From Chitinispirillaceae bacterium (GTDB taxonomy: Bacteria > Fibrobacterota > Chitinivibrionia > Chitinivibrionales > Chitinispirillaceae), in assembly GCA_016929595.1 (NCBI GenBank), contig JAFGIN010000049.1:1-64000 (forward strand): a stretch of 64,000 nt of DNA, written 5' to 3'. The notes beneath the pieces were generated by a model. The model saw nothing but the letters and a program-made list of their open reading frames with translations, ran no database searches and was not told the origin of the DNA. The position numbers and the translations under genes were made by a program. Below, piece by piece: positions 1 through 11,500 of the stretch (position 1 is its first letter; each line of letters starts with the position of its first letter).

Positions 1-451
1 GGTGTACTTTTAAAAATAGTCCCGGAATAACCACCGGGACTTTTTATTTGATTTAAATCCAATGTTTTACGTATATATCCTCTTCAGCAAAACAGCTAAT
101 AAATATTACATAAAATACTTTCATTCAAAACATGCAACTCTTTGGTGGGTCTGATTAATTTGTTTAATGGGTCCGTTCTTTTCCGGCGGTAGCATATAGT
201 AAAGATATTTTGTTGTATTATGTTTTAAATCAATAGCTTAATAATAAAAATTAATTTGCTGTTTCTCAATATTTTTAATTACATCCGCCTGTTATCCCAT
301 TCAAACTAAATTGTAGTGTGTCTCTCAATAATCGTTTGATTAATTTCAAATGCGGAACAACCATTGGCCATTAATGAAAAATATTAGTTTTATGAGTATT
401 CAGACTAATGTAAATGACCCAAATTGAATCACTTACATTACATTTTTCTAC
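1..451. other. Intergenic stretch at the left window edge
   Basis: I find no convincing gene here. It holds the hairpin terminator described separately near the left edge and otherwise AT-rich sequence. An imperfect inverted repeat lies at 406-417 and 429-440, just beyond the stop codon of the GTPase gene. Neither strand carries a T-run after it, so I do not call it an intrinsic terminator. Confidence 0.6.
18..47. terminator. Rho-independent terminator, probably bidirectional
   Basis: A perfect 8-bp stem (AGTCCCGG at 18-25, CCGGGACT at 34-41) with an 8-nt loop is followed by a T-run on the plus strand. It is preceded by an A-rich run that serves the minus strand in the same way. It probably ends a gene lying left of the window and may also stop transcription leaving the defence island. 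Confidence 0.8.
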
Positions 452-2710
452 TTAAGAAATAAATTCAGCTCTGAATTCTTTTGCAGCCTCCCGGAATAAA
501 CTGCGGAGGACATCAAGAAAATCAGATGCCTCTTTTTCTGGTATCGCCTGGGGTACAGGTGCGACACTTTCATAAATTGTACGAACTTTTCTAGCACGAT
601 TTATAGTCGAACCCCTTCCACTCAGTTGATATGCATCTTTCCAATTTCCAGTATTTTGCATTGCCATACGTTCTCTGATAAGTGCCAGTAATTTTCTGGT
701 TGTCCTTTCTGATATTTGCTGCGCAACAAGTTCTTTTTGCTCTTGAGAGGCATTTTCTGGTTTCCATCGTCTTGGGTTATTGATAAAGCTAACCAATCTA
801 TCAAGCATTGATTGCAATAAGTCTGCGATTGGCTTGAGGTTATCATATTCGTCAGCTGTTTGTTCCGCGTATCTTTTTGAAAGTGCTTTTACTCGTGACC
901 AATGCTCTGGTTTAATGGAGTCTAAGACAGAGAGATTAAGCCTGGAATTCCACTGCTGATGGAACGAACTGTATGCAGAATGGATACACAACACAAAATT
1001 AGCCATATCATAAACTGGTATAGCATCAGATAAAGGTACTTTTTCAATTGATGCCATGAAAAATTTGATCATTGCTTTTAACTGATCAATTGTACCTTTC
1101 GATCGCTCTCCTAAATTTTCATTCAGGCGTCCGAGAAAGAAGGTCCTCCCATTTTCGAGCATTTTTAATAGTTGTGTGCCTGTATTTGAAATTGTTTGAG
1201 AATCAATAGCTTGTAACGTATTTCGAATTGAACCGAATACATGTTCACGTTTATCATGAACTGTTGGTAAATTAGGTCCGGAAACCTGGTCGAAATGAGT
1301 CAATGCAACAACCACTTTTCTTGCATGCCCTGAAGTAGTAAGAGATCTCAAAGCACTGGCAGTTGCGGCCTGTGCGGGTTGTTGGGCATTATCTACAATT
1401 ACAATTGTATCTGAATAATCAAATTTATCGATAATTGACGATGAAACATTGGTTGCAGTTGAAGGTGTATGGCCCAATCCTTCACCGTCTAAAAACACAA
1501 TTTTAGGAAATGGTTCAGCTTTATTCCAGTTTGGTATAAATGGTCCCTTTACCCGCATGCCACTTACGACAGGTGCCAGCAAGGCACCAAAATATGATGC
1601 ATAGTTACTTGAAAAGCGGTTTATGGTTTTGAGAAACAATGCACGATCATCACAGATAAAATTCCAACTGACAGGCCATTCATCAGAAGTATCTCTTTCA
1701 AGTTGACCCTGATCAATTAAAGTGAATTTGTTTTCAATAATATTTAGGATATCATCAACAAGAGTTTGAGTTTTATCAGAATTCTGAGCATTTTCTTCTG
1801 ATAAATCTAAATATGCTATTTTATCAACGGGTTGTAATGAGTCATATTTATCGCCTAATCCTTGTGTTACAGATGCCTCAATTTCTTCAGCGATGTTTTT
1901 TATTACTGATATAATTTCATGTAACTTATCATTTAATAACCTTTTATCTGGTATGGAACTATCTTCATTTATAGTTTCTGGTTCATATTCATGTAATTCA
2001 TCTTCGTCATAATTGTCCTCATCCTCCTTCAGATCTTTAGGAAGCGGATAACTTCCAAGAACATAGCTAAGCCTGAATCTTTGCTCTTTATGTTCTAATA
2101 GGTTGCGTGCAATTTGCAGATCATTTTGTCCTTCAATTGCTGATAGAGTACTTGCTATAACGCATTCTTCGACATACATCCTTGTCTGCTCACGTGAAAG
2201 AAACGAAACAGCACACTCGAATTGTCCTTCAGATAAGATAACCTCAGTATCAAATGTTGTAGTTTTAGCGGTGGAAACAGATGGAAACCGTTCCTTAATA
2301 GGATCAGTACCAATAAATTGCCTAAGTAAGGTAGTTTTACCTGCTCCTGTTGTACCAAGTAAAAGAACTTTACTGTATCCATCTTCGATTGTAGGTAAGG
2401 GTAGTATTCCATCTCTAATTTTAATAGGTGGAATCACTAAGCCAGTCACATTCTCAAAAAAAGCTCTTATAACTATAGAATCAAACTTTTCTTCTGCAAT
2501 TTTACGTGCAGATTGAGTCCACATATTTTTATCGGAAAGTAGCTGATTAATCTGCTCGATATAATTTTCAGCTTTTTGCTCATCGTCAGTTCCAAGGCCC
2601 CTTCTGACTCTTACCGATTTTCCACCTTTTGTTTTTAAAGGGTGAAAAAAGATTGCGCACCAACCGTTTCTACCTCTACTCAATTTTGCCGTAAAACCTT
2701 TTTTATCCAT
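452..2710 (-). CDS. GTPase with N-terminal integrase-type DNA-binding domain
   Basis: The protein has 752 residues. Residues 1-60 resemble the AP2-like/arm DNA-binding domain of tyrosine integrases (GRNGW near the start, then a basic VRVRRGLGT strand and a helix). A P-loop GTPase core follows: G1 GTTGAGKT at about 119-126, G3-like DGEG near 410 and G4-like THFD near 470. A long helical insertion between G1 and G3 includes an acidic run (about 235-255). The start is set by GGAG six bases before ATG 2710. The two ATGs further upstream (2737, 2728) have no ribosome site and fall at or before the predicted transcription start. It has its own promoter and operator, 300 bp from the next gene. A role in phage sensing or as a mechanical GTPase is only inferred from position at the end of a defence island. 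Confidence 0.75.
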   Translation of the reverse strand: MDKKGFTAKLSRGRNGWCAIFFHPLKTKGGKSVRVRRGLGTDDEQKAENYIEQINQLLSDKNMWTQSARKIAEEKFDSIVIRAFFENVTGLVIPPIKIRDGILPLPTIEDGYSKVLLLGTTGAGKTTLLRQFIGTDPIKERFPSVSTAKTTTFDTEVILSEGQFECAVSFLSREQTRMYVEECVIASTLSAIEGQNDLQIARNLLEHKEQRFRLSYVLGSYPLPKDLKEDEDNYDEDELHEYEPETINEDSSIPDKRLLNDKLHEIISVIKNIAEEIEASVTQGLGDKYDSLQPVDKIAYLDLSEENAQNSDKTQTLVDDILNIIENKFTLIDQGQLERDTSDEWPVSWNFICDDRALFLKTINRFSSNYASYFGALLAPVVSGMRVKGPFIPNWNKAEPFPKIVFLDGEGLGHTPSTATNVSSSIIDKFDYSDTIVIVDNAQQPAQAATASALRSLTTSGHARKVVVALTHFDQVSGPNLPTVHDKREHVFGSIRNTLQAIDSQTISNTGTQLLKMLENGRTFFLGRLNENLGERSKGTIDQLKAMIKFFMASIEKVPLSDAIPVYDMANFVLCIHSAYSSFHQQWNSRLNLSVLDSIKPEHWSRVKALSKRYAEQTADEYDNLKPIADLLQSMLDRLVSFINNPRRWKPENASQEQKELVAQQISERTTRKLLALIRERMAMQNTGNWKDAYQLSGRGSTINRARKVRTIYESVAPVPQAIPEKEASDFLDVLRSLFREAAKEFRAEFIS

Positions 2711-2719
2711 AGAGACTCC

Positions 2720-2793
2720 GTTGTTCATGTTGTTCATTTAATATACACTACAAAAAATCAGTATGCAAGAAAAAATTGAACAACGTGAACAAC
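2720..2793. promoter_or_regulatory. Four-copy TGAACAAC operator flanking the GTPase promoter
   Basis: Two tandem copies of the octamer TGAACAAC (one base between them) read on the minus strand at 2720-2736, and two more read on the plus strand at 2777-2793. The two 17-bp arms are inverted repeats differing only at the central base. One arm covers the predicted +1 and the other sits just upstream of the -35. This suggests autoregulation, perhaps by the gene product's own N-terminal DNA-binding domain. Confidence 0.65.
2740..2768 (-). promoter_or_regulatory. Sigma70-type promoter of the GTPase gene
   Basis: Read on the minus strand, TTGCAT (2768-2763) and TATATT (2745-2740) are separated by exactly 17 bp. 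Transcription would start near 2733, leaving a short leader before ATG 2710. This supports the shorter protein start. Confidence 0.6.
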
Positions 2794-3012
2794 GTTACGT
2801 TTTTTCCAAAATTGTGGATGCTTTAAACGACTTGAATTGATTTTGATTGTATAGGTAGCATTAGTTGCTGTAAGGATGGACTGAAGCGCTTGGATGTGTT
2901 AGATCTACCCTCTTATCCAAACCGGAAGAATGATCAAGGCTGGGAATTTTTAGCTTTATGAGACTGAATACAGCATTTCGTTCATTACTCTAAAACACCT
3001 TCCAACTACAGT

Positions 3013-3444
3013 TCACAACGCCGAATTATCAATATACTCTCGAATCCTTGCATTTGACCAGTTTGCGGCCTTTGCAAATACATGTTCATTCAGGATGTAC
3101 TCTGTTACACTATCCAAGTTGGTTGGACAAGTTTCAAGATTGTCATTCTCATTATCATCCAGTTCGTAACTATCTTCTGTCTGAAGGAAAACGGCATCCT
3201 GTTCGTAGGGCTTGAGTTCAGTAACTTTACCATAAACGAATTCCCTGACAGTATCCTCATAGGTTTCCCACAATAATTCCTTTTCAAACTGTACCTGGAC
3301 ACATATTTCATCCCATAAATTTCCCAGGTCAGGCCTTACATCCTTATAATACTGGCAGTAGGAAATTGTTTGTCGAGTAACCCGCTTACACGCATTTTCT
3401 GCAATAATTTCAACTATTCTGGATTCACATCTTTCTCTACTCAT
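3013..3444 (-). CDS. Small protein of unknown function, last gene of the helicase operon
   Basis: The 143-residue protein is not a family I recognise. Its N-terminal half is mixed-charge and probably helical (SRERCESRIVEIIAENACKR). The middle is acidic (residues about 95-115) and the C-terminus reads NARIREYID. ATG 3444 has AGGT eight bases upstream. A TTG at 3468 would overlap the helicase stop by 4 bp and is the alternative start. The gene follows the SF1 helicase directly and must be co-transcribed with it, so it is likely an accessory subunit of the same system. No catalytic motif is visible. Confidence 0.65.
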   Translation of the reverse strand: MSRERCESRIVEIIAENACKRVTRQTISYCQYYKDVRPDLGNLWDEICVQVQFEKELLWETYEDTVREFVYGKVTELKPYEQDAVFLQTEDSYELDDNENDNLETCPTNLDSVTEYILNEHVFAKAANWSNARIREYIDNSAL

Positions 3445-3464
3445 TTTTTTTACCTGCTTTATAA

Positions 3465-5558
3465 TCAAATCCCCAAAAGCTCAGACTTTCTCCCCACTCC
3501 TGTAATCGTTACATTCTCTCTTGCACGGGTAACGGCGACATAAACCATCGATTTCTCATTCCTCAGATAACTTTCCTGTTCTTCTTTTGCATAATCATCA
3601 AAATCAAATGGCTTTGCCGGGACTGTTCTATCGTTTGTGTCAACTATGAAAATGTGTTTAAATTCCAAACCTTTAATTCTGTGGAAGGTTAAAAGATTTA
3701 CCACATTATCCGCAGAGCTTCTTTCTGATCCATTATCATCATAGGGAATTTTGAGCTTGTGAAGCTCGTTACGGAATTCCTTCAAGCCATCTTTTTTTCG
3801 TGCACAAATGGCTATATCAGAATGCTGGCATCCCTGCTCAAAAAGATGTGTCAAACTCTCGAAAACAGAACTGACTTCCTCTTCTTTTGTTTTAAAAACA
3901 GTATAAGTTGGTTTGATGCCATGGTACAGGGAGATATACCCAGCTTTCTGTTCCTCTTCTCCATTGTAGTTATCATATTTGCAATCAGCAATGACAGAAA
4001 CTGCCAGTTTTTTAATTTCTTCGGTCGTTCTATAATTTATTCGTAAGCGGTGACTTCTTTTTCCCCGAATATTGATACCCGCTTGTGAAAAGTTGATACA
4101 TTTACTGTAAATAGATTGTAATGGGTCACCAACAAGAAACAGATCATTATTTTTTTCAGGTACAAGGCATCGGATTAGGCGCAATTCGACGTTTGAAAAG
4201 TCCTGTAGCTCATCAATTATACAATAAGTAAAAGGTGTGCTCTTAATCCCCTTGCAATGGGTCGAAAGAATATTATAGAGTTCATCTTTATAGTACAGAT
4301 TATTCCCGGAACGTTTTTTGTCGAACTTCTGGAAGAATTCCCAGATCTCCTGTCGTTGCCTTCTGGTAATTGGTTTACCACGCCCTTTTCTTGATGTTCT
4401 CACATACTCATCAAAGTTCTGGATTCCATTATAGAGAATAACTTGTTTATATTCCGCTTCAAGAAACTCCGGAGAAAAGCTTGTAAGTACTTCTGCGACT
4501 ATCTCCTCCCAGAACTCGGAGGCATTTTTAACTGAATCAATTTCGAAAACTTTGAAACCATTCGGTAGTAATGAATGCTCTTTTACAAGTGAATATACAA
4601 GCTTATCAATATTTATGAGGGTGATGTGGCTTGTATCGATATTGAGGCCTTTGATCAGCCCCGTTAAATTTTCTGTAAGTGCCTTTGTGAATGTTGAAAA
4701 GAGAATCTCTTCACCAGCTTGTCTGATCTCACTGAGGTATTTCAGACGATGGAGTGCTGCAACAGTTTTACCGGTACCTGCACCGCCGCTCACTTTCACG
4801 GAACCTTTAAAATCTCCACTGACAAGTTTCCTTTGTGACGGGTGCAAGTAGTATTTCCATTTACTCAGGCTTCCCGACAGTGCTTCATTAAAGAGTGAAT
4901 CATCAGTCAGTTCAATAAAAGACCGCTGGTTATTAAAACTTTTGACCTGTTTATCCGGATCTTCATCACCGACACGACCTTCACTTATCTCAGTTATAAG
5001 CTCATCGATCTTTGCGCCCTCAAGGAGATAAAAGAGGTTCTCAAATACATCTGCAGGAATAAATTTTTCTAATTTTTCCAGATCAACTAAAGTATCTATG
5101 TTCCTGATCGATGGCAGAAGTACTTCCGGTACTCCTATTTTTATAAGTTTTTCAGAATCAATTCGACCAAAGAATGTTTTCTGAACAACTTCAACAGGAA
5201 TAGCAGGTGTCTCGTCGAGTTTAGCTTCAGGAGCGGTGAACATCTGTACCGATTGTGTAACCTCATTCCATTGGAACACTTTATTCGCAGCCCAGGCATA
5301 TGCCTCATCATGGTGATCTACCCATAAGAGATAGAATACATCACCTGCCTCTGGCGATTTAATAATGGCACGATATGTTTGATCAACACGTGCAGATCGT
5401 AGCGACTTATCTTTGTTGTTCAAAAGAGGTTCGAGATGTATCCCGGCAGCTTTTGAATCTTCTCTGAATTTCTTTTGGAAGTCAACAACCTTTTTCTGTA
5501 TTGTTTTAGGCAGGTTGATAAAAGAATCCCAGAATTTATCGTATACCAGTAGTTTCAT
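3465..5558 (-). CDS. SF1 (UvrD/Rep-like) helicase with RelE/ParE-like N-terminal domain
   Basis: The protein has 697 residues. Residues 1-95 have the layout of a RelE/ParE-type fold, ending in a WVDHHDEAYAWA stretch, as seen at the front of some UvrD-like helicases. The SF1A helicase core follows: Walker A GGAGTGKT (about 257-264), DELQD (Walker B), GDPLQSIYS (motif III), NYRT (motif IV), HRIKGLEF (motif V) and VAVTRAR (motif VI). The motifs look intact, so an active 3'-5' DNA translocase is expected. The gene overlaps the giant helicase by 23 bp, so the two proteins are translationally coupled and probably act together. Whether the N-terminal domain cleaves RNA, binds a partner or is a structural relic cannot be read from sequence. 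Confidence 0.85.
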   Translation of the reverse strand: MKLLVYDKFWDSFINLPKTIQKKVVDFQKKFREDSKAAGIHLEPLLNNKDKSLRSARVDQTYRAIIKSPEAGDVFYLLWVDHHDEAYAWAANKVFQWNEVTQSVQMFTAPEAKLDETPAIPVEVVQKTFFGRIDSEKLIKIGVPEVLLPSIRNIDTLVDLEKLEKFIPADVFENLFYLLEGAKIDELITEISEGRVGDEDPDKQVKSFNNQRSFIELTDDSLFNEALSGSLSKWKYYLHPSQRKLVSGDFKGSVKVSGGAGTGKTVAALHRLKYLSEIRQAGEEILFSTFTKALTENLTGLIKGLNIDTSHITLINIDKLVYSLVKEHSLLPNGFKVFEIDSVKNASEFWEEIVAEVLTSFSPEFLEAEYKQVILYNGIQNFDEYVRTSRKGRGKPITRRQRQEIWEFFQKFDKKRSGNNLYYKDELYNILSTHCKGIKSTPFTYCIIDELQDFSNVELRLIRCLVPEKNNDLFLVGDPLQSIYSKCINFSQAGINIRGKRSHRLRINYRTTEEIKKLAVSVIADCKYDNYNGEEEQKAGYISLYHGIKPTYTVFKTKEEEVSSVFESLTHLFEQGCQHSDIAICARKKDGLKEFRNELHKLKIPYDDNGSERSSADNVVNLLTFHRIKGLEFKHIFIVDTNDRTVPAKPFDFDDYAKEEQESYLRNEKSMVYVAVTRARENVTITGVGRKSELLGI

Positions 5559-8500
5559 ATTCCGTTTCCCTTAATTCATCTATACTAACTAATGTAAAAC
5601 TATTTTTCTCAAAAATTTCTTTATCAGCTTCAGAGTATGGATTGTATACTTGTTTTGTTGATGTCATAATAAGTTCTGCCTCTGCTAACACATTACCATT
5701 TTCATCGAGAAGCGAATTGAGTTGTATTTCATCCTCTTCTGATTGCAGGAGCCCAGCATTGTATAGTTTCCATAGTGCATCATGCAACACCGATGGAAAT
5801 GCAGCAATAATGGCATCAATGTTTATTGTTACATCACAGGGTGTTTTTTGTTCGGTTGATTCATAATCAAAGAATTGAATCAGATTGAAAATTGCCCAGA
5901 ACTGGTTCCAGCTTTTTTTATCGATCTCATCGGTACTATTAACTGTGTATCCTCCAAAGAGAGTACTATTTTTTATATTTACCGCAAATTTAGCCGCAAA
6001 CAGGGGATTCTGTTCTACTAACGAAACAGGTACCCAACCATCTAATGTTCTATTATTGATACAGAAAGTATCCATTACACTATTCTGTAATGCATCCTGT
6101 ACCTTATCAGGAGCAAATGATGGTGTAAAAAGTTTCTTCTGAAAGAAAGCACAATAGAGTGAAATATCATTCTGGATCTGCTTGATAGTATCTATAGATT
6201 TAAGTGCTTCAAGCAATCGTATAAAGTTATTCTCAAATTTTTTAGGAGCAGTTGTATCTCTTTTTACTGCTTGCAAAAGTGTAGCTCTGGTTTCCAGAAA
6301 CCCTTTTTCTGCATGAAGTCGATCGTGGAGAAAATCGTTGCGTTTAGCCTTATCATCTTCACTAAGGTATCCATCAAAATGTTCAATATCATCCCATGTC
6401 AATGTCCATGTATAATGATTTCCAGAATTAACAACAGCTTTTCTTTTCTCTATATCTTTTAAAAAGCTGTTATGCTCTTTTGATGCGTGGAACTGATACC
6501 CATCGAGATATATGGCAATTCTGTGTAATGAACTCTTATCTTCGACTACTAACCCGTTTATTTCACAATGTGTACATATAATCAAAAAGTCTGTACGGGT
6601 ATGAAATTCAACTCCATCTGCACGACCAAGATTCACTTGTGGTCTGATATGAAAGTGCAGCTTTTTATAATGATCCTCATATGATAATTTGTAGGAGATG
6701 GTACCGTCATCATTAGTTTCTGAAATGCGCCAGTTTTCATTTTTGTTTGCCAATTTTTTGAGGCTTCGGATAAACCGCTCTTCCAGTTCTGATTCTTCAA
6801 TATTACCACTGTTTGTCAGATTTCCTAAACCACTGGGATGTGTCTCCCAATCCTCGATTCGCTTAACAATCTCTTCAAACCTTTTTTCTGCCTTGGCCCT
6901 GCTTAATTCTGCCTGGTGATACTGATTCGAATATGAATAGATGCAATGGTAGCAACCATCTTTATCCATATACTGACATGAACAGCTCTTAATCTCCTTA
7001 TAAGAAGCTAGCAGAAGTTTACTGAATTCATTAACATTAAATATTTTTTCGAGATAACCGGTACCACCGGGGATTGAATCATATAGTACGAGATATTTAT
7101 CGAATTTTGTGGTGATGTGATTATACTCACTATATACGGAAATTCTTATATGTTCCGGGTTTCCTTTGAAATACTTTTTCAAACCCAATTCGATACCAGC
7201 CTGAAACATTTTGATTTCAGCATCACTGTTTAGTTCCTGAACAGGGAGTAGAATCTTCAATGCTTCCGTCTGCATCTGCCGAAAGAAGAAAACCTCTTCA
7301 AAAACATCATCCGAAACGCCATTGTAATTTCGGTCTTTATATTTACAATAGCCATAGTGAAACTTGTAATCATTTCCATTTACTTTTTGACGAACATGCG
7401 AGGAGCTTTTTCCGCACAACCTGCAGGTAATAAAGCCATGAGCGGGGGCTTCCGTTTCATTAATTTTTACTTTTCTCGGATCAACAACATCTTTTCTACC
7501 GAGATTAGTGTCGGTAATAGTTACCTCTTTAAAGAACTCAATCCCGAATGGAATATCTTTCATTGCATAAGCACCACGGGAGTTATTCTCTTTGAAGTTG
7601 AAATGCTGAAGAACATTGTAGCGAATTTTTTCTCGTTCATCACTACTGTCATTTATTGATGCATCTGACTGATTGTTGAATGATTTTACTGAAAGTAATT
7701 TCGCAAAGGTGTGTACATTTGACGATGATCCCCACGATTCATGGTTACATTTGGGGCAATACCCTTTGGGTGCTGTCTCATCCATTTCGATATGATCACA
7801 GTTTGAACAGAAGCGCTTTTTATGAAAACTGTTTCTGTCTGACCAATCAAAGGTATTGATACCTGTTACCAGGAACTTAAACCCCTGTGAATAGAAAAAA
7901 TTATCCGGGGCAAACTCCTTAAGTGCCTGGCTTGCAGCCCTCACAATTTCAAAATCTTTGTTCAGTGGTACTTTGTTACTTGAAGCAGCCTGGTTACCGA
8001 GTACTTTTGCAGTAAGTGTAACGCCGGTTTCGGGAAAGGCATAGTTTGGAAGAGCTCCCGCATTAGTCAGATGCTCCAGAGTGTTCCGCTTCTTGATCGA
8101 CATGATAATGCCACCAAGATTCTTTTTTTCGTTCTCAAGTTCAATCCGTTCAGGGTCTTTTTTACCTAATTTAAGTTCTTTAATCCGGAGTTCTATTTCT
8201 TTACGGATTTCCTGAATTTTATAAATATCATCTTTTAAGTTAACAAAGATATTCCTGTTGAACTGGTAGAAGTTATCACTGTCAAGCTCATACCGGAGAT
8301 GATCAAAGACTTTAGCATCCACATCATGAAGATACCCGTTTTTGAATGAATTGAACAGTTTGTCTTCATTAACTTTAATGTAATGCAGAATCTTATTTAC
8401 AAAGAAATCAGTAGACAGAAGATCTGAAGTTTCAATACGCAGTGCATTGATATTGTGTGGAATATGGTTATTTTTAGGATCGAGACGGGTCCAGGAATCG

Positions 8501-11500
8501 ATACAGAAAGCAAAAAAATGACGTTTCAGGATCTCCTTAGCCTCAATATAACAGCCAGGTGTATTGACCTCTCCCACCATCATTTCCAGTGGTTCTGTAT
8601 AGTAATAAAGATCGTGATCCTTACTTTGTGCAAAGTTTACAACAAGTGCAGAACCAGACGCGCGCCCTGCACGTCCTATACGCTGAAGAAAATTTGATGG
8701 CTGTGGTGGAATAGAATTGTTGATCGCCGTATTGAGCGTACCAATATCGATTCCCATTTCAAGAGTACTTGTTGCTACAAGTGCATTTCTGGAATTGAAA
8801 TTCGGTCTGGTCTTAAAATCTTCTTCAAGAAGTTCCCGTGGCTTACGTGGAATCAGGCCCGTATGATCTGCCGCGTAGATCCTTGGAGAACGGTTCCGGT
8901 TATAGACAAGTTGATAGTAATTATTCTTTTCAACAACATCATCTATTTTGTATGCACCCTGACACCGGTGTACAAGGCACTTACCACCTGTTAAATCATG
9001 TTCAGTCTCGCCAACAGTTAACAAGTGTCCACATTCTGAACATGAATATGCTTTTATGTTATGAGTTACAAAGAGCTTTTGCGGGCTAATAGCAACATTC
9101 GTTTTTTCTTCGGTATTCGCTTTATCTACAATGCCGATCTTTACCATAGCCTCGATAAGTTGTGTGTAAAAATCATTTACCATGTCTACATAATTTGATG
9201 CAAGCGGAAAACATTTTTTATAGTATTGATGAAACCAGTTTGATGTTTTTGCATGGGTACTGTCCAGGAGTCCCCTGGATTCGGGATAACTGGTAAGAAG
9301 TTTAGGTAAACGAGTACGCGATCCAAATTTTCTGTTGAGAAAATGGCGCGAATCCTTCATCCAGTTCAAGTCCCACAACTTGAGGTCGTGTTCTCGGAAC
9401 TTTTCCAAATAACAGTGGCTTACCGCTCCACGCACCCGAACACGGTGCAGCACCAGTTCTATAAAACGTAAAAACGAGTCTTTATCAATTGTACCTGATC
9501 TATCATTTTCACGTAACCACGGCTCCATAGAGTTCCATACAGCAAGGAGATCTTCTAAAACGAAAAATGTTGCTGATGACAAGGTCTTCTCTAACGTTCT
9601 ACCAATCTGTGCGTCATAACCAAATTCGGAAAAACATTCCCAGGTGATACGATCGTCAAATTCCTTTACGAAGTGTAGCTCATAAAACCCACTGTCGTTT
9701 TTATAATCCTGCGGGGCTGATTTACCAAGGTAATCAGTGGGATAGAAGCGATAGTAAAAAGCATCGAGAGGATTCTTCCCTGTCTCATCGGAATGCTGTT
9801 TCCAATAGGTAATAAACTCACCGGCAAGTTCCTGCAACGATATAGCCCTGTCCAGCTTGTTGATAACTCGCTGCAGTGATGAACGAAAGGTGAAACGGTA
9901 ATTTCGCGCTTCAATAAATCCTGCCTGATGTGCAGCATCCTGCACAGAATTAGTGAATGCCAATACTTTTCGATTCTGCTCATTCTGTATATCAAGATCT
10001 GTTGCCAATACCTGGCTGACCGTAATACTGCTCAGTGTGGCGACACGGGTACCAATGATTGAAACACCGTTTCGTGTATTACACTCCGGGCAGACATGGT
10101 CATTATAACCACTGCTGGTAAGTTTTCTGAATGCGGTGATGTCTGTTCTTTTATCTTCGGTGTCACTATGCAAGATAAGTGTTACATTATCAATAAATTT
10201 GTGAAAAGTATCATTTGCCTCATAACCGCAATCGATCGCATCCTTCTGTGAAAACCATGATGTTCTATTTGCAAAGTAGATGTGTTTGTGATTCGAGAAA
10301 AACTTTTCGTAGATATCATTGATCTCTTTTTCGAATCGTTCTTTATTGTCATGTTTGATACCTAACCATCCTGATGCACCACATTCACGGCAGAACCATG
10401 GTGGCAACGCCAGACGGTCATCCTGATCGATATCAGCCTTCCAGGTAAAGTGCGGCTGCTCACTGATTGTTCTGAGCACACCACTAAGTTCCCGTATCCA
10501 GAGCTGTGTCTGTATGTAAAGAAACGGTGTTTTACGTCCATTCTGTTGATCAACTACGTAAGCTTCAGATATCAAAGAAAAGAGCGATAGAACAATACTC
10601 TCTTTAGGGTTGAATTGAAACTGCTCATTCCACTGAGGGACATCTCTGAAGTTTTTGTTGCGACTCGAAAGATTCTTTACGATAGTCTCCAGTGTATGGA
10701 CACCTTTATCCTTGTTCACCACGGCAACAAGATCCTTAACAAGCTTCAGTTTTATCAGATCCTGGGCAAGGGTAGACCTGTCCATCTGCCAGAACCCAAT
10801 CTGCCGTTCGATATACTTATCATAACCTTCACCAGTCAGCGGTTTTACATCTTTAAGAACATTGGTTCGTGGTGTAAACGTTTCCAGTAAATCATCATCC
10901 GCAAAGAATTCTTCAACCGTGATTCTTTTTTCAGCAACAATGCAGTCCGGTTGAATTGTTTCCCCAAATATCTTCGATGCATAATCAGAAAGCTGCAGTG
11001 AAGCATCCTCACCGGTACCGATTGTTGCAGATGTTCCAACAGGGCAAAGGTGATTTTCCGGAATAGACAGTTTCAGCTTCAGACGACGGATCAGATTGGC
11101 TACATCAGTTCCCTGAGCACCATCATAGGTGTGCAACTCATCAAGAACAAGGAATTGTAAGAGTTCAGGATCCTGGTAATTCCCCAGCCAGAGATCGTTG
11201 TAGTTTCCCTTCATCAATCCATAGTCAAGCATTTTAAAATTGGTCAGAAGAATATCCGGCGGGGATGACAAAATTGATTCCCGGTTTTCAATGATATGAT
11301 CCGGACCCATTGTCTTAGGGTATTTCGCAGCATCCTTTCCCTCACCGATAAACAGACCTGCAGTAATCCTGCCCCTCAGCCGCTGATCATCATTGATATA
11401 CCCAGCAAGTCGTTTTGCCTGATCCGTCGCAAGCGCATTCATTGGATAGAGAATAATAACCTTGATCCCCTGGCGATGCAGATTGCGATGACAATAGTCA

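Noticed and set aside
406-440. Inverted repeat as terminator of the GTPase gene
   Set aside because: The stem is imperfect and no T-run follows on the minus strand.
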